Shown here: one piece after another, positions 46,326-58,961 of the stretch
Numbering within the stretch: position 1 is the stretch's first letter
Layout of the letters: each line of letters starts with the position of its first letter
Assembly (NCBI GenBank): GCA_963580455.1
Contig: OY756967.1
Span: 24,040,022-24,104,021, forward strand
Source: Euonymus europaeus
Lineage: Eukaryota > Streptophyta > Magnoliopsida > Celastrales > Celastraceae
Direction: 5' to 3'
DNA length: 64,000 nucleotides
The notes under the pieces: model-generated
Databases searched by the model: none
What the model saw: only the letters and a program-made list of their open reading frames with translations
Told to the model about the DNA's origin: nothing
Translations under genes and position numbers: made by a program

Positions 46326-46424
46326 GCCTTTCTCGGGGATTTCTCGATACCACTTTCCCGATTTCTTCTCTCTCCCTAAAACCCTAATTCTCCTTTGTTC
46401 AAAATCAGATTGTTGGGTTAGATC

Positions 46425-46525
46425 CAGGCCTATTAATAAAAGTATGGAGGCCCACAGATACGGAGACTGTCAGTCTTCAAACGCTGGGCCGATAAGTAGG
46501 GCGAATGGGCCAATCCAAGCCTTAA
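46425..46525 (-). promoter_or_regulatory. Site II-rich promoter of the RRM/CCCH gene
   Basis: GGCCCA, TGGGCC and similar motifs occur near 46452, 46487 and 46506, within 200 bases of the start codon. Such motifs mark many plant housekeeping promoters. Confidence 0.5.
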
Positions 46526-48472
46526 GCCATTAACCAAGCCTTTACACATTTTTTTATTACAATTAAATCAAATTCCAATCACACAAGTAAAATTCAAAAA
46601 TTTACAATTTAAAAATGATAAAAATTTCACTGATTTTCATTCTAAAATGGGTGGCGCTAAATAGTCCAAATTTTTATAATTCAATATTAACCTAAATTTA
46701 TAGGACATACTTTGTAAGCAAATGATATGAAAAATTAAAATTTTAAAAATAAAATATTTCATTTGAAAAATTCAAAGTACATTTTTTTGTTTTTTTTTTC
46801 TTAAACGAAATTTTAAAACACTTTATTTCTTAAAATACATATTAGATTTCGAAAAAAATTACATATTCATAATCAATAACTAAAGATCTATCGAACAAGA
46901 TTCATCACCAATAAATTTTATTCAGTCATTCTTAATAACATTTTATGTATTAATATGTGAGTTACATAGGTTTCAGTGTTTATTTATGGGTACCGATAAG
47001 GACTCGTATAGCGGATTTCTATGTTATTACCTAAATAATAAGTGTTAAACTCGAAGGGGAACATATTCGCTAAACCCTAATAGGCTCATGTATCGGATTT
47101 TCATATTATAATCTAAGGGGAACAGATTCACTAAACCTTAACGGGCTCGTATATAATTTCCATGTTGTAACCTTAACGGACTCGGATTTTCATATTCGCT
47201 AGGATTTGTTAAACCCTAGGGTCTTAACTACTATACCCTAATGAGTTCGGGTACCAACGTAATTTTAATAAAATACAAAAAACAATGAATATATACTCTA
47301 CTATCATAGTGTAAAAAAATTTCAATTCGAATAAGGTAGTTTACACATTATATATATAAGTTACATTATTTTTAAAAAATAATGTAATTAAAAAAACGTA
47401 ATAAAAACTATCGACAATGAATCTTATTAGAAATATTTTTATGCACTAAGTTCATATGTGTAACTTTTTTCGAAATATAGCACATATTTTGAGAAATAAA
47501 ACGTTTTAAAATTTCGTTTATAAAAAAGATTAATATTATTAATTGATTTTTTAAAAAGTCTAACATGATCCACCTACATGGAGTGAGATGTATACTTGGA
47601 TAAAATTTGTCTAATAAAAATTAGATTCTATAACATTTTTATTACAAAATTATTTCAACAATATTCATCATTTATTTATCAAGTATGATTTTTAGTGAGC
47701 GACTTGTTATAATATAATCAAATCAAGTGTCACACAGTATTCAAATATTTTTAAATCAAAATCACTAAAATCTCTATCATTACTATTCACAATTTTGTGC
47801 CCCTCGCAGAAGTGCCGTTCACCCGGTCACCTCTGCCAAACAATGAGTGGGAAACATTTCCCACACCGTTCATGCGCGAATGAGACCTGAAAAGCTTCTA
47901 CCTCCTAGTGGGCCACATGGCCACTGATTAGCTGGACGACAGAGCCAATCATGTCTGTCTTTCGTCGTTTCCTCACATTTGCTGCTGCGTCTCTATTTTC
48001 ATCATTAATTATTACTCATTAGACTTAAAAAACCATACTTCTTCTCCTTCCTCTTCTCCTCCTTTCACTCAGATTGGCTTACACGGGCTGAAATCGGCCG
48101 TAGCAAGACCTCAAGGAGAAATCAGGTGCGATTTGGTTACTGTTTTACTATGGTTTTGACTGGATCGGACCAGATGTAGATGATTTATGCTTTCAGTTCG
48201 TTGTCTAAATTGCTGAACGTTGTATCTAATGTCAAAATTCAATAACTCGAGACGGTTGTAAAAAGTTTACTGGTTGATGTCTTGTTTGTTACGTGCATTC
48301 GAGTGATTGATTACAACTGGGTTCATTTAGCTCCAGAAATGTTCATTAGATGTACGTCTTTATGTACTTGAGCTATATCTGTTTGACAATTTTTAATATT
48401 ATATGCTTGACTGGAGAAAATATTGCGAGAACATGCAGGTTGTTCTGTGGAGCACTGGAATGAAAGGAGACA
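46526..48472. other. AT-rich intergenic region and villin 5' leader
   Basis: Most of it is repeat DNA, with an inverted-repeat element at 46795-47530. From about 47800 the sequence becomes less AT-rich and includes the villin promoter. A leader intron is suggested by ATCAG|GTGCG at 48125-48126 and ATGCAG at 48438. I see no other gene. Confidence 0.5.
46795..47530. mobile_element. Inverted-repeat element with degenerate internal repeats
   Basis: The left arm (46800-46925) and right arm (47400-47525, reverse complement) share AAACGAAATTTTAAAAC, TTTCGAAAAAA and AAGATTCAT. Between them are degenerate units containing CGCTAAACCCTAA-like and GGATTTTCATATT motifs (46990-47245). A related arm-like stretch occurs at 31018-31090. 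The outer limits are not certain. Confidence 0.5.
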
Positions 48473-51400
48473 ATGTCTCTTTTTGGTAAAGACACTAATC
48501 CAGTATTCCAGGGTGCAGGAGCTAAGGCGTATCCTCATGAATATTTCTTTTTTGTCTTGCTGTGTAGTGGAATGGAGTTAGTTCAGCGTCTTTAAACTGC
48601 TACTTTCTATTCAAGCATTTACATCATGCACTATTATGACTAATGCATGTGAAACTGGTTACTCAGAGACTCAGCGAAAACACTATCTAAAGTACGAACA
48701 TGATAGCAATTCACTTACAGTATCGAGGTTGATAGAACTCAAGCAAATTTTCTTTTCGATTTAGGTTATGAAATAAGCATCCCAGCATTTGCAATTTTGC
48801 TGAATTTTTATGTCTGAGAACTCAAAATGGAAACGCTGGTTTCTAAGGAAATGCAGATATTGTCCCTGCAGTTTAATTATTGACCTTTCTGCCTCTCATC
48901 AAATAGTAATATCGAGCACTTTTTATGTCCGGCAAGTGGGAACTATGAGGCCACATAATAAAAAAGGCTTATTTAAGTAAGGCATGATAATCATGCTTTC
49001 GTTGTTTTGCATTCAAGTTGTTGCTATATCTTTATCATTCTTATACGCAGCGGTCTTGAAATCTGGTGCGTTGATAAACACCAATTGGTTTCTGTTCAGA
49101 AGTCCTTTCATGGGAAATTCTGTTCTGGAAGTGCATATGTCGTTTTGAATGTAAGTTCTCAAAACTTTTGCTTATATCTAATTTCCAGCATCTGGAGCTG
49201 CATCTTTGGTCTGAATTGGAATACATTCAATGCAGTGAAAATTAAGTTTTGGTTTGCAATCCTGTTACTCAATTGCTCCTTTGGTGGCATAATTAAATTA
49301 TAATTTAACTCTTTCCCTAACTTATTTTCCTCTTTGTTTTCTGATAATCTTAAACTCATTATCTTTTATTTCCTGGGACAGACAGTTACACTTACCAATG
49401 GCCCTCCTCAGTACAACATACACTACTGGCTCGGAAATGGTGCAAATGAGGTTATTTCTACCTCTTGTATTTGGTGTGGATGTAGTTATGCTTATTATTT
49501 TTGTTGAATTCTAGATACTTACCAGTTTGTAGAGTATTAAGGTTTGTAATATGCAAGTTGAAGAGTGAACAGGAGTTACCAACTTATAAATTCATGATAA
49601 TGTCTTCTATTATTAAGTGAAATTTTCTTTAAATTATTAACATTGACATAACATGGAAAGAAAGTAGAGACTATGAAGTGAGGAAACTAGTGTGTGAAAA
49701 AGGTTTTGGGTATTATCCTATTGTGTGCCTTATAATCCGTCCCAAGTCAAAGTTTAAGAAATTTTTTGAAATTTGAAATTGATATCTTATCTCATCTTTG
49801 GGTGCTTTAAGATTGCTAACTGAAATGTCAGGTAGACTCTGCCTTAGCATCAGATAAAGCGCTTGAATTAGATTCAGCTCTGGGGTCCTGTGCTGTTCAG
49901 TATAGGGAAGTTCAAGGACAAGAAACAGAGAAGTTCTTGTCATACTTCAAACCATGTATTATACCCATTGAAGGAGTATATTCTTCACAGCCAGGAAATG
50001 TAAATGGGGAAACCTACAAAATCAACTTATTTACATGCAAGGGTGACCATGTTGTTTCTGTTAAAGAGGTAATTTTTGTTTCAGTTTGATGGATGGAGTC
50101 ACACTGGCAAAAGATGTAAATTACGTTTTGGGGCCACTGCTTCTGTGTGTGTGAGCATACTTGTAAATGTGTGCGCGCTCGCACGTTTGTGAAAATTCTT
50201 ATATATCATTTGTTTGTTGGTGACACTGCTGAATTTAATCCGGGGTAATTCCAAGTCTTCTTATTCTTCCTTCCCTTATTTTTCATTCCTACTTTATTGA
50301 TGGCACTCCTACTTGATCGATGGCTATGGAGGTTAAAAGGTTGGTGTAAACATCTCATATCCTTGTCATAGTGTGTAATGTGTATGTTGACCAGGTGCCA
50401 TTTTCTCGGTCATCCTTGAACCACAATAATGTTTTCATACTTGACACTGTATCGAAACTTTTCCTCTTTTGCGGGTGCAACTCTAGCATACAAGAAAGAG
50501 CCAAAGCCTTGGAGGTTGTTCAGTATATCAATGAGAATAAACACAGTGGAAAATGTGATGTGGCAACTATAGGTTGGAACTCTTAATTCCACCTCTTTTT
50601 TCTTCTATGTTCTATGTTTTGATGGGAAAAAGGTTTCTGGCAATATTAGTCATTAACTTTTTGCAGAGGATGGAAAGTTTGTTGGTGATTCTGACGTTGG
50701 TGAATTTTGGAGCTTATTTGGGGGTTATGCTCCCATTCCCAGGGATTCACCAGTTCAGAAACAATCCGTCTCTTCATCCGTAAAACTATTCTGGTGAGTT
50801 CTGTCTTCTTGTGCAGCATCCCATTTTTCAATTGAAAATATTTTTTCTACTTCTAAACATTGCTAAGGTGTGTATATCGGTAACTAAGTACTCCAACAAG
50901 TGACTTATGGTGCGATGGTAGAATTGGGTCATCCATACCAGTTGGCCAAAGTATGGTATATATTCCTTGTTTTTCAATATGTATAGATGGCTGTCCCTAC
51001 ACACATCTTCATTAGCCTAAGGTCATTATTGGCTTAGACTTTTTTTTTATACGAAGACCCTTTGAAGTACTAAGCTACTTGATTATTTTGGTTCTTTCAG
51101 ATATTGCCTGTCTTCGACACCGCCCCACACCCCCACCCACCACCCCCCACCCCTTCCGACACCCCCCATCCCCCCTCTCCCCCCCAACCACCACCAGTAG
51201 GGATGCTAAAGCTTATTTTAATGAACAGGATAACTTTACAAGGTAAACTATGTCAAAGTGAATCTGCTTCATTCGACAAAGAAATGCTTGAGGCGAACAA
51301 GTGCTATATGTTGGACTGTGACACTGACATATATGTATGGATGGGAAGAAACACCTCGCTAACAGAACGAAAGACATCAATCTCAATTGCAGAAGTAAGA

Positions 51401-54400
51401 AATTAGTTCTTTAATACCTTCTCAACAAACAGACAAATTACAGATAATTCAAACATGAGAGGTAGCTGGATGTATTAGGTACTGGTTGTAGAGAAAATGA
51501 TTTAGTTGCCTAGACATATCTGAATATGAATTCTGTGAAAACTGCTGATATGATACGCGATAGGATGATGTGCCAAAAAATATTATTTTGCTTTCAAACA
51601 TTGATTCCAACGTCATTATGAAAATATTTATTTTGCTTTATAAAGTCTATCAATGCGATGGTTCAACTGCTAATGTGTTGACTGTAAAGAGAGCTAGTAA
51701 AACCTCAAGTAATGCTTATAGTGATCCTAGCTATCAATTATTGTTTATCTATTCTATTATCTATTGTTTAAAAAGTAATATCCAAAAAGGGCACTGGGCG
51801 GGTTGTAGTCATGTTACAGAATCAAGTTATCTGTTCGAGATTTTATCAATTATACTATTGTCTTCACGCATCTATGCACACACAAACATAAACGAAAAGA
51901 TAAGTCAGATATTTATACAGAATTCAATATGGAAGTCAGAAAGTTTCCTCTGAGATGTCACTATGAAATTAGAGTTTCATGCCCCTAGTTGCTGACCAGT
52001 GTCCCTTTTCACCCTGCAATATCAAGTAAATGTAAGACACAATAAAATTTCTTTCATTTAGTGGGCAAATTAGTTCCCTTATGACAAATATGATGATGTG
52101 ATGTGAATATTAATGAGAACCTTTGAAATATAAGTTTTAGAAGCATGGATAAGCTACTAGATGTTGATAGATATATGCTTCTGTTGATATTTCTTATTGA
52201 CAGTACACTATTATTGGTATTATTGAGGCAATTCTCCTGACTTGTCTCCTCTCTAATCTTTTGAAGGATTTTCTTAGAAATCAGGACAGGTCAACGAAGA
52301 CCCGTTTAACTTTTTTAACTGAAGGATTGGAAACTACCATGTTCAAATCATACTTTAACAATTGGTCTCAGACGGTGGAGCCCAGGCTGTATGAAGAAGG
52401 TCGAGGAAAAGTAGCAGGTATAGGGCTTTCTGAAACAAAGTTCAACTAGAAAATTTTGAAAATGAAAGATAATATTTACTTGATGTTGGTTACACTACTC
52501 TAGTAGACGAGGTGTTGATAAATTTCTTTCCACATTTTCTCTTCTCCCAGCAATATTCAAGCAACAGGGTTATGATGTGAAAGAGCTTCAAGAAGAAGAA
52601 GACTGCTACATATATATTAACCGCCAAGGCAAACTAAAAGTAACTTCTTTATGAAACAATATCGTGCCTTTTACTTCTAACTTCAAATTAATATGTTTTG
52701 GTCGCTTTGCAATCTTTGATTCAGGTCTGGCGCTTTAGTGAAGGAAAATTGTTCCTTGTTCCAGTTCCAGAACAGGCAATGCTTTTTAGTGGTGATTGCT
52801 ATATTGTGCAATATACATATCCTGTTGATGCAAGAGATGAGAATCTATTCCATGCTTGGTTTGGCCGTCAGAGCTTAATGGTGAGCCAATGTACCTGCTC
52901 AACCTGTATGAGCTTGCTTGAGTATCTTATTGATAAAAGTTTGTCGCCCTACAACTTGATATCATCATTATCCAAGCTTTATCTCAAAAGTTTGGGTAGA
53001 TCGGTAGAAAGTGTAAAACTTTTTAAAATGTATGAACACGAGTAAAAAATGGGAAGTAATACACAAAGATGAAAAAATGCTCTTCATGTGATTTAGCCAA
53101 TCGATTGATGTGGGATAGAAGCATTGGAGAGGGTTGGATATCATCTTAGCTGTAAGTAATCTTGAATCCATGAGAAGAAAAATTCCTACTCTAACAAAAA
53201 ATATACATTGCATGTACAATGTTGAACCTATTTTGATTCTTACATCCTTGACATTCTGATGTCTGTGTAGCAGTGAATGGATTAGCCGTGTTGAATTCAT
53301 AAAGAAAATTGCATTTTCCTAATTATTTCCTTTTATCTTTTCTGATCTCAGGAAGACAGGATTGACGCTATCACCTGTATGAATGCTATTGTTGATGCAA
53401 CTAAGGGAGATCCAGTTGTGGTGGGTCTTACCTCATGTGTTTTTTTTTCTTCACAATTATCTGAAGCATTTATGCTATTTTAATGTAAGTTATATTTTAA
53501 TGTAAGTTATATTGTAATGAGTACCTGACATGGTGAGACATTGAGGACAGGACATGTACTGCAACTAAATTCTCAACTCATACTCCTTTGCAACTAGGAC
53601 AGTTGCTTCTCCTCAATCGATTCTCATTCTTGAAAGTATTTTATTTATGCACTAAGCGAATACCATTCAGACGAACCTATTTCATTTAAGGACCACAATG
53701 CACTTTTACTAAGGTTCATACTCACCTATCTTGTTCAAACAGATGCCTATTGCAAACTATGAAACTTACACCTTCAGACTGCCTTTATCCCCACCTTTTC
53801 TTTTTTCTTATGTGCTAAAATATTCTTCGATGAAAATTGTGTTGTTTATGGTTTTCTATGAAAGATTCTATTCTTTTTTGATTTTTTGGGTCGTTTATGG
53901 CAGTGCACAATTATACAAATATAGTATTATTGAACTGCTGATTCTACTTTCTCCAGATTATTAACACATAAGAGAGCTGACTTTTATTTCCCACACTACT
54001 GTATAACAAATGATTTTCTCTAGCTTTAACTGACATGTTTTGAGTGCAGGCTCAAGTGACGGAGGGTAAGGAGCCACTTTTATTTTTCTCCATCTTCCAG
54101 GCATTGATTATTTTCAAGGTTTGTACCATGATCTCTCTCTCTCTGAATAGATGTGTGTGTGTGTGCACTCACACATAAATACCATTTACATCTTCTAACA
54201 ATTTAGTCTACTAATAAAGATGATTTGTGCTTTTGGTTTCCTATTGTTGGCCTTTTAGGGAGGTCTGAGTACACAGTATAAAAAGTTTATAGCAGAAAAA
54301 GGTGTAGAGGATGACACTTATGATGGAAAGAAGACAGCACTCTTTCGTGTTCAAGGGACAAATTTGGAAAATATGCAAGCCATCCAAGTTGATCAAGTAG

Positions 54401-57400
54401 GCTCTCTCTCTCTCTCATAAATTAAAGTTAATCTGGGGTTGCTGCCTTTTTTATAGCTGCAGTTCTCACCAATGTAGTAATTCATCAGTTATAGTTGAAT
54501 CTTATGCTTTGCATTCATGCTCAAAGTTGGTTTTTGCCTTTTTGGCATGTCGTTATCATGAAAACAGTGAACATTGTGAACCCTGTTTTCTTTTTTTGTT
54601 GGGATCTAATTCTTTTGCTCTCTGGTTTTATAAACATAGCTTTATTCTCATTGGACATTGAAAAAGGATTATTATCTGAGAGCGTGTTTTTACTTTGCTT
54701 CTGGTTTTTGTTGGGACTATTGTCCACATAAGTTGAAAGATTATTTTATAAAACTAACTCTGTTACAGCGTTCAAGCTCCCTGAACTCTTCCTATTGTTA
54801 CATCCTCCAAACTGGAACATGTATCTTCAGTTGGATTGGGAGTCTCTCCTCAACAAAAGATCATGATATTCTGGACAGAATGCTGGAACTGATCAATGTA
54901 TGTGTTTTATTTTTCTCTTTCTTTGAGTACAAAGAGGGGTTGGCGGTGAACTTGGGATGCACTGAGCCTTATAGGGGTGGCTAAATAGGCGAACCTGTTA
55001 AATATTATATGCTTGTAAAGGAGACTTAAAACTCATTTGTAGTTCTGATGCATGTATCTATCAATGTTACTTGCAGCCAGCGTGGCAACCAATGTCTGTG
55101 CGGGAAGGTAGTGAACCTGATAATTTTTGGAATGCACTTGGTGGAAAGACAGAGTATCCAAGAGAAAAAGAGATGAAAGAACAAATGGAAGATCCACATT
55201 TGTTTCTTCTTGTCTTTGCAGATGGTAGGCAAAACACCCTTTGTACTAGACTCAGTTATCTCCCAAGATGATGCAGCTGTGTTGGTTCAGTAAAATGGAA
55301 ATATTATATAAGTAGTCTAATGGCAGTCTTTTGTTTGAACATTTATGGCAGGTGATTTTAAGGTACACATTCACAGACGATGTTAGGGGTATGCATGTAT
55401 TTAATAACAAGTGAACCTCTATGGTATACAAATTGCCCTTTCGATGCTAAAAATGCTAGTTAAGTCCCTTACATGGTTCTCTTTCTTTTGATTCTATCCT
55501 TTCTTTGGTCTATAACGCTCAGACCTTTTGGCTCTTCTTCTGCAGTATTAAAACACTATGTAGAATTTCTTTTATAAATGTCGAGGGATTTGATTAAACA
55601 GGGGTGAGACCATCACGTTTACCAATAATGCAAGGCCTTTGTGCCTAGCACCATCTGCCTGTAATATGCTCTTATTTCTCTGGCCCTAGCCATGATAGTT
55701 TTCTTGATATCCATTTCTAGAATAGTGTATATTTGCTTCTATTACAGAGTGAGACTAAACATCATATGGTTGAATTGATTATTTTCATCAAATTTATTGA
55801 CTTGGACTGTTCTAGGTGGAGTAACTCGATACTTAAAAACTGTGGTTTACTATGGTTTAACACTCTATTCAAATATTGATTAAGTCAATTGTGAACCTCT
55901 GAACCAGTTAAGGTGGATTGGCTGAAAAATAAGCAACTCTTTTATTAACATCTATTTAGCTGAAGTTACTAAATCATAGACAGGATATACAAGGCAAAAT
56001 GATAACTTCATATTTATTCTCAAAGTTGGTTTCACCACTCTGTAAAATTGCTATTTGAAATTTATGAACTAAAAATGGTTTTACCCTGCTCTGTTCTCAT
56101 GTCTGAAAGCAGGCATGCTCCGTCTCTCGTACACTAGGTTTCTTTAAAATAGTATTTGTGGATGATTACTCTAGTTTGTTTAGTATAAAAGTTGATAGCC
56201 AATTATATAATATTTCCATTTTACTGGGATTTTTGTTTTCTTTTATTACCATGGTCATGCAAACATTTCAGGTGAAAGAGGTTCACAATTTCAATCAGGA
56301 TGATCTAACTACTGAAGATATGTTCATTCTCGACTGCCACAGAGAAATATATGTTTGGAGTGGACACCATTCAAATGTTAAATCTAAGCAACAAGCGCTT
56401 TCTCTTGGCTTGGTAACAATGTCTTTTTCCAGCTCTTAGATTTTATTTTTTGCACGAAAAATTTCTTTTATTCTTCAAAGTTTTCTGAATCAGTGAACCA
56501 AATTGATAATAGTTGTCATCATCTGCATATGAACATGAAGCTGGTTTACTTGTATATCCTATATAGCACAAGACAAATGATACGCTGAAACGATTTCTTA
56601 ATTTGAGAACATACTGGGAAGTATTCAAGATCAATGTCCTTGGTATCACAGTTCTATTATATGGAAGATAGATAAGTAGCTTAGGATAGGCAACTTGATG
56701 CTGATCTCCTTTTCCATGTTTTTAATCTTACTTTTTAAAAAAACTAACAGAAATTTCTTGAGACTGATATTTGGCTGGAACGATCATCTCTGGAGATTCC
56801 GATTTATGTTGTCACTGAAGGACAGGAGCCACAAATGTTCACTCGTTTCTTTGAATGGGATTTCTTAAAGGCAAATGTAAGCTTATCTTCACTCATTCAA
56901 CGATTGGTTGTGCAAGCTCTGATTGAAATTATATAGAATTTTGTGTGGAGTACCCTTTTCGGTGGTTCCTCTATGCAAGCCTGTGAACTTGCGTCTGTTT
57001 ACCACATTAGCTTAACAAAATCTCAATCTTCCTCTATTCTTTGGCATTTAAGCTTCTCGCCAGATGGAGTTTTGCATGTGTACAATATGAGTTTTTGTAT
57101 GTTATGGTTAAGTTCATGGATAGTAGAAGATGAAAGTGAACTTTCCATGGTTCTTCTTAAATGATTCGGCGATAATCAGCTCAATAACTTATGATGACAT
57201 TGTCAATCTTGTAGATGCATGGCAACTCATTTGAGCGGAAGCTGGCTATTCTGAAGGGAAATCGACACAATTTAGAAGTGAGTAACTCTTGAAGTTCATC
57301 ATTTCCATGGTGTGTGTTTTAATCATCCGTCATATCATGTTTGTTTGAAGCAAATGTTATAATCTGTTTTAAAGAAAGAAAAAGAAAAGGAAAAAGAAAG

Positions 57401-57847
57401 AAGAAAAAAAAGAGCAAATGTTATGCACAGTTATCTAATTTAAGATGATGTATTTATAGAATCAGACATTTCTTAATTTGGACCTCCATTATTGGGCTTA
57501 GATCTTGTATATCTATCGTCATATTTTTTAGTAATAAGGCTATAGTATTTCTGGGCCCCAGTTTTCTTCATTTGATTTATGCCTATTCATGCTTTGCATA
57601 ATATATTATTCAGGTGCCTGTAAGAAATTCATGGAAAACGCTCTCCAGGGACAACACCCCAGATTATGCAAGAAGCAGGTATGTTGATTCTACTGGGCGG
57701 GGAAGTAATTTATCTTCTCCAACCAGTGTTTCAGGATCAAATTTTAAGCCTTCAAATGACTACGTTAGTTCCAGTTTGACTCCAATTGGCAGAAAGCTCT
57801 TCTCAACATCTTCTCCTTGCCATAGTAGTCCTGGTAATGAAGTACTC

Positions 57848-57887
<40 letters not shown>

Positions 57888-58961
57888 AAGTAAAGCACCA
57901 TTCTACTGTGGTCAATGCACTCTTTAAAGTAATAAAACATGACAAAAAGTATAGTAAATTCCTCGAAGTAATGTTAGTGAGTGTAGGAAGAAGTGGGGAA
58001 AATTTAAAAATTGTGGTTAACCTAGTAATGCAAGGCTGATTTAGGTTGATAAATTAATGAATCAAAATACTTTATATGTTTAGTTCTATGGGTACTGATC
58101 TCTATAATTGATGCCATCATGTATGTATTCTTCATAAGTATAGCTTGGGTCACCCATCTGGGATTCTGGTTTCTTGGGTAATCAAAGTTTAGTAGAACAA
58201 GATTCTTGCTGCTCATTTGATTCCTTGTTTTTATGAAGGAAGCTTCATACTTAAACTATTTTCACCATTGACAAAATATATGTTTGAAAGGATCATATTG
58301 GTTATTTCCAGTTTCTAATATACTTTTTGAAGCTCATGAAAACCTAAGAAGTTCTATTTTTCTGATCTATTTTGAGAATGAATGGTTGCAGGTTCTCCAA
58401 TTGTGGAGCCAAGCTTCTCTGGGAATGCAAAGAATGCGAACTTAGTTCAGTTCACTGGCAATGAGGCTGGTTTAAACTCATTGATCTATCCATACCAACG
58501 AGTGAAGGTGGACTCCAAAGACCCAGTTACAGGCATAGACGTGACAAAAAGAGAGGTACGTAGTTGCACTCACTTAGATAATTCAGCTCTGTTCATATTA
58601 GAAACTTTAAATTGGAGTTTTTTCCCCCTAAATTATGATTTTAATAGACATAGTGTTGCCATAAGAAACACATGAACATACCAAGTTGATATCATAGCCT
58701 TGACATCTTGTTTCAACTCTAGAGCCATTACCATTAGCTGTGCAATGTCAGCTTTCTTTCTTTTTTCCCAGCAACAATGTTGGCATGTTGGCCTTTGGTT
58801 TTGATTTGGTGTGACTAATGGCATGAACACTTTCTGGTTGCATTTAGACATACTTATCTGACGAGGAATTTCAAGAGAAATTTGGTATGACGAAGCAAGC
58901 CTTCCATCAACTGCCGAAATGGAGACAGAACAAACTCAAGATGACTTTTCTTCTTTTTTGA
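48473..58961 (+). CDS. VLN1: Villin 1, actin-bundling protein
   Basis: Twenty-two coding exons give 906 aa: 48473-48528, 49051-49150, 49382-49450, 49832-50068, 50395-50572, 50667-50793, 51229-51394, 52267-52417, 52551-52639, 52725-52880, 53352-53420, 54050-54118, 54259-54396, 54769-54897, 55077-55224, 55352-55362, 56272-56412, 56751-56876, 57215-57277, 57614-57833, 58392-58555 and 58848-58961. Arabidopsis VLN1 is about 910 aa. Six gelsolin repeats are recognisable (for example GLEIWCVD, QYREVQGQETEKFLSYF, YMLDCDTDIYVWMGRNTS and MFILDCHREIYVWSG). A Ser-rich linker and a C-terminal headpiece ending LPKWRQNKLKMTFLLF follow. Villins bind and bundle actin filaments in the cytoplasm; Arabidopsis VLN1 is reported as calcium-insensitive. 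Exon 16 has only 11 nt. The stop codon is followed at once by GGTAAGC, suggesting an intron in the 3' UTR. Confidence 0.95.
51104..51200. repeat. C-rich low-complexity tract at the end of VLN1 intron 6
   Basis: Many runs of three to seven C are packed into under 100 bases and end about 30 bases before the exon 7 acceptor (51228). The complement has G runs able to form quadruplexes. Confidence 0.8.
57371..57415. repeat. Purine-rich A/G tract in VLN1 intron 19
   Basis: AAAGAAAG-type purines run without a pyrimidine for over 40 bases. Confidence 0.7.
57850..57887. repeat. (TA)n microsatellite in VLN1 intron 20
   Basis: About 17 TA dinucleotides occur close to the exon 20 donor. Confidence 0.85.
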
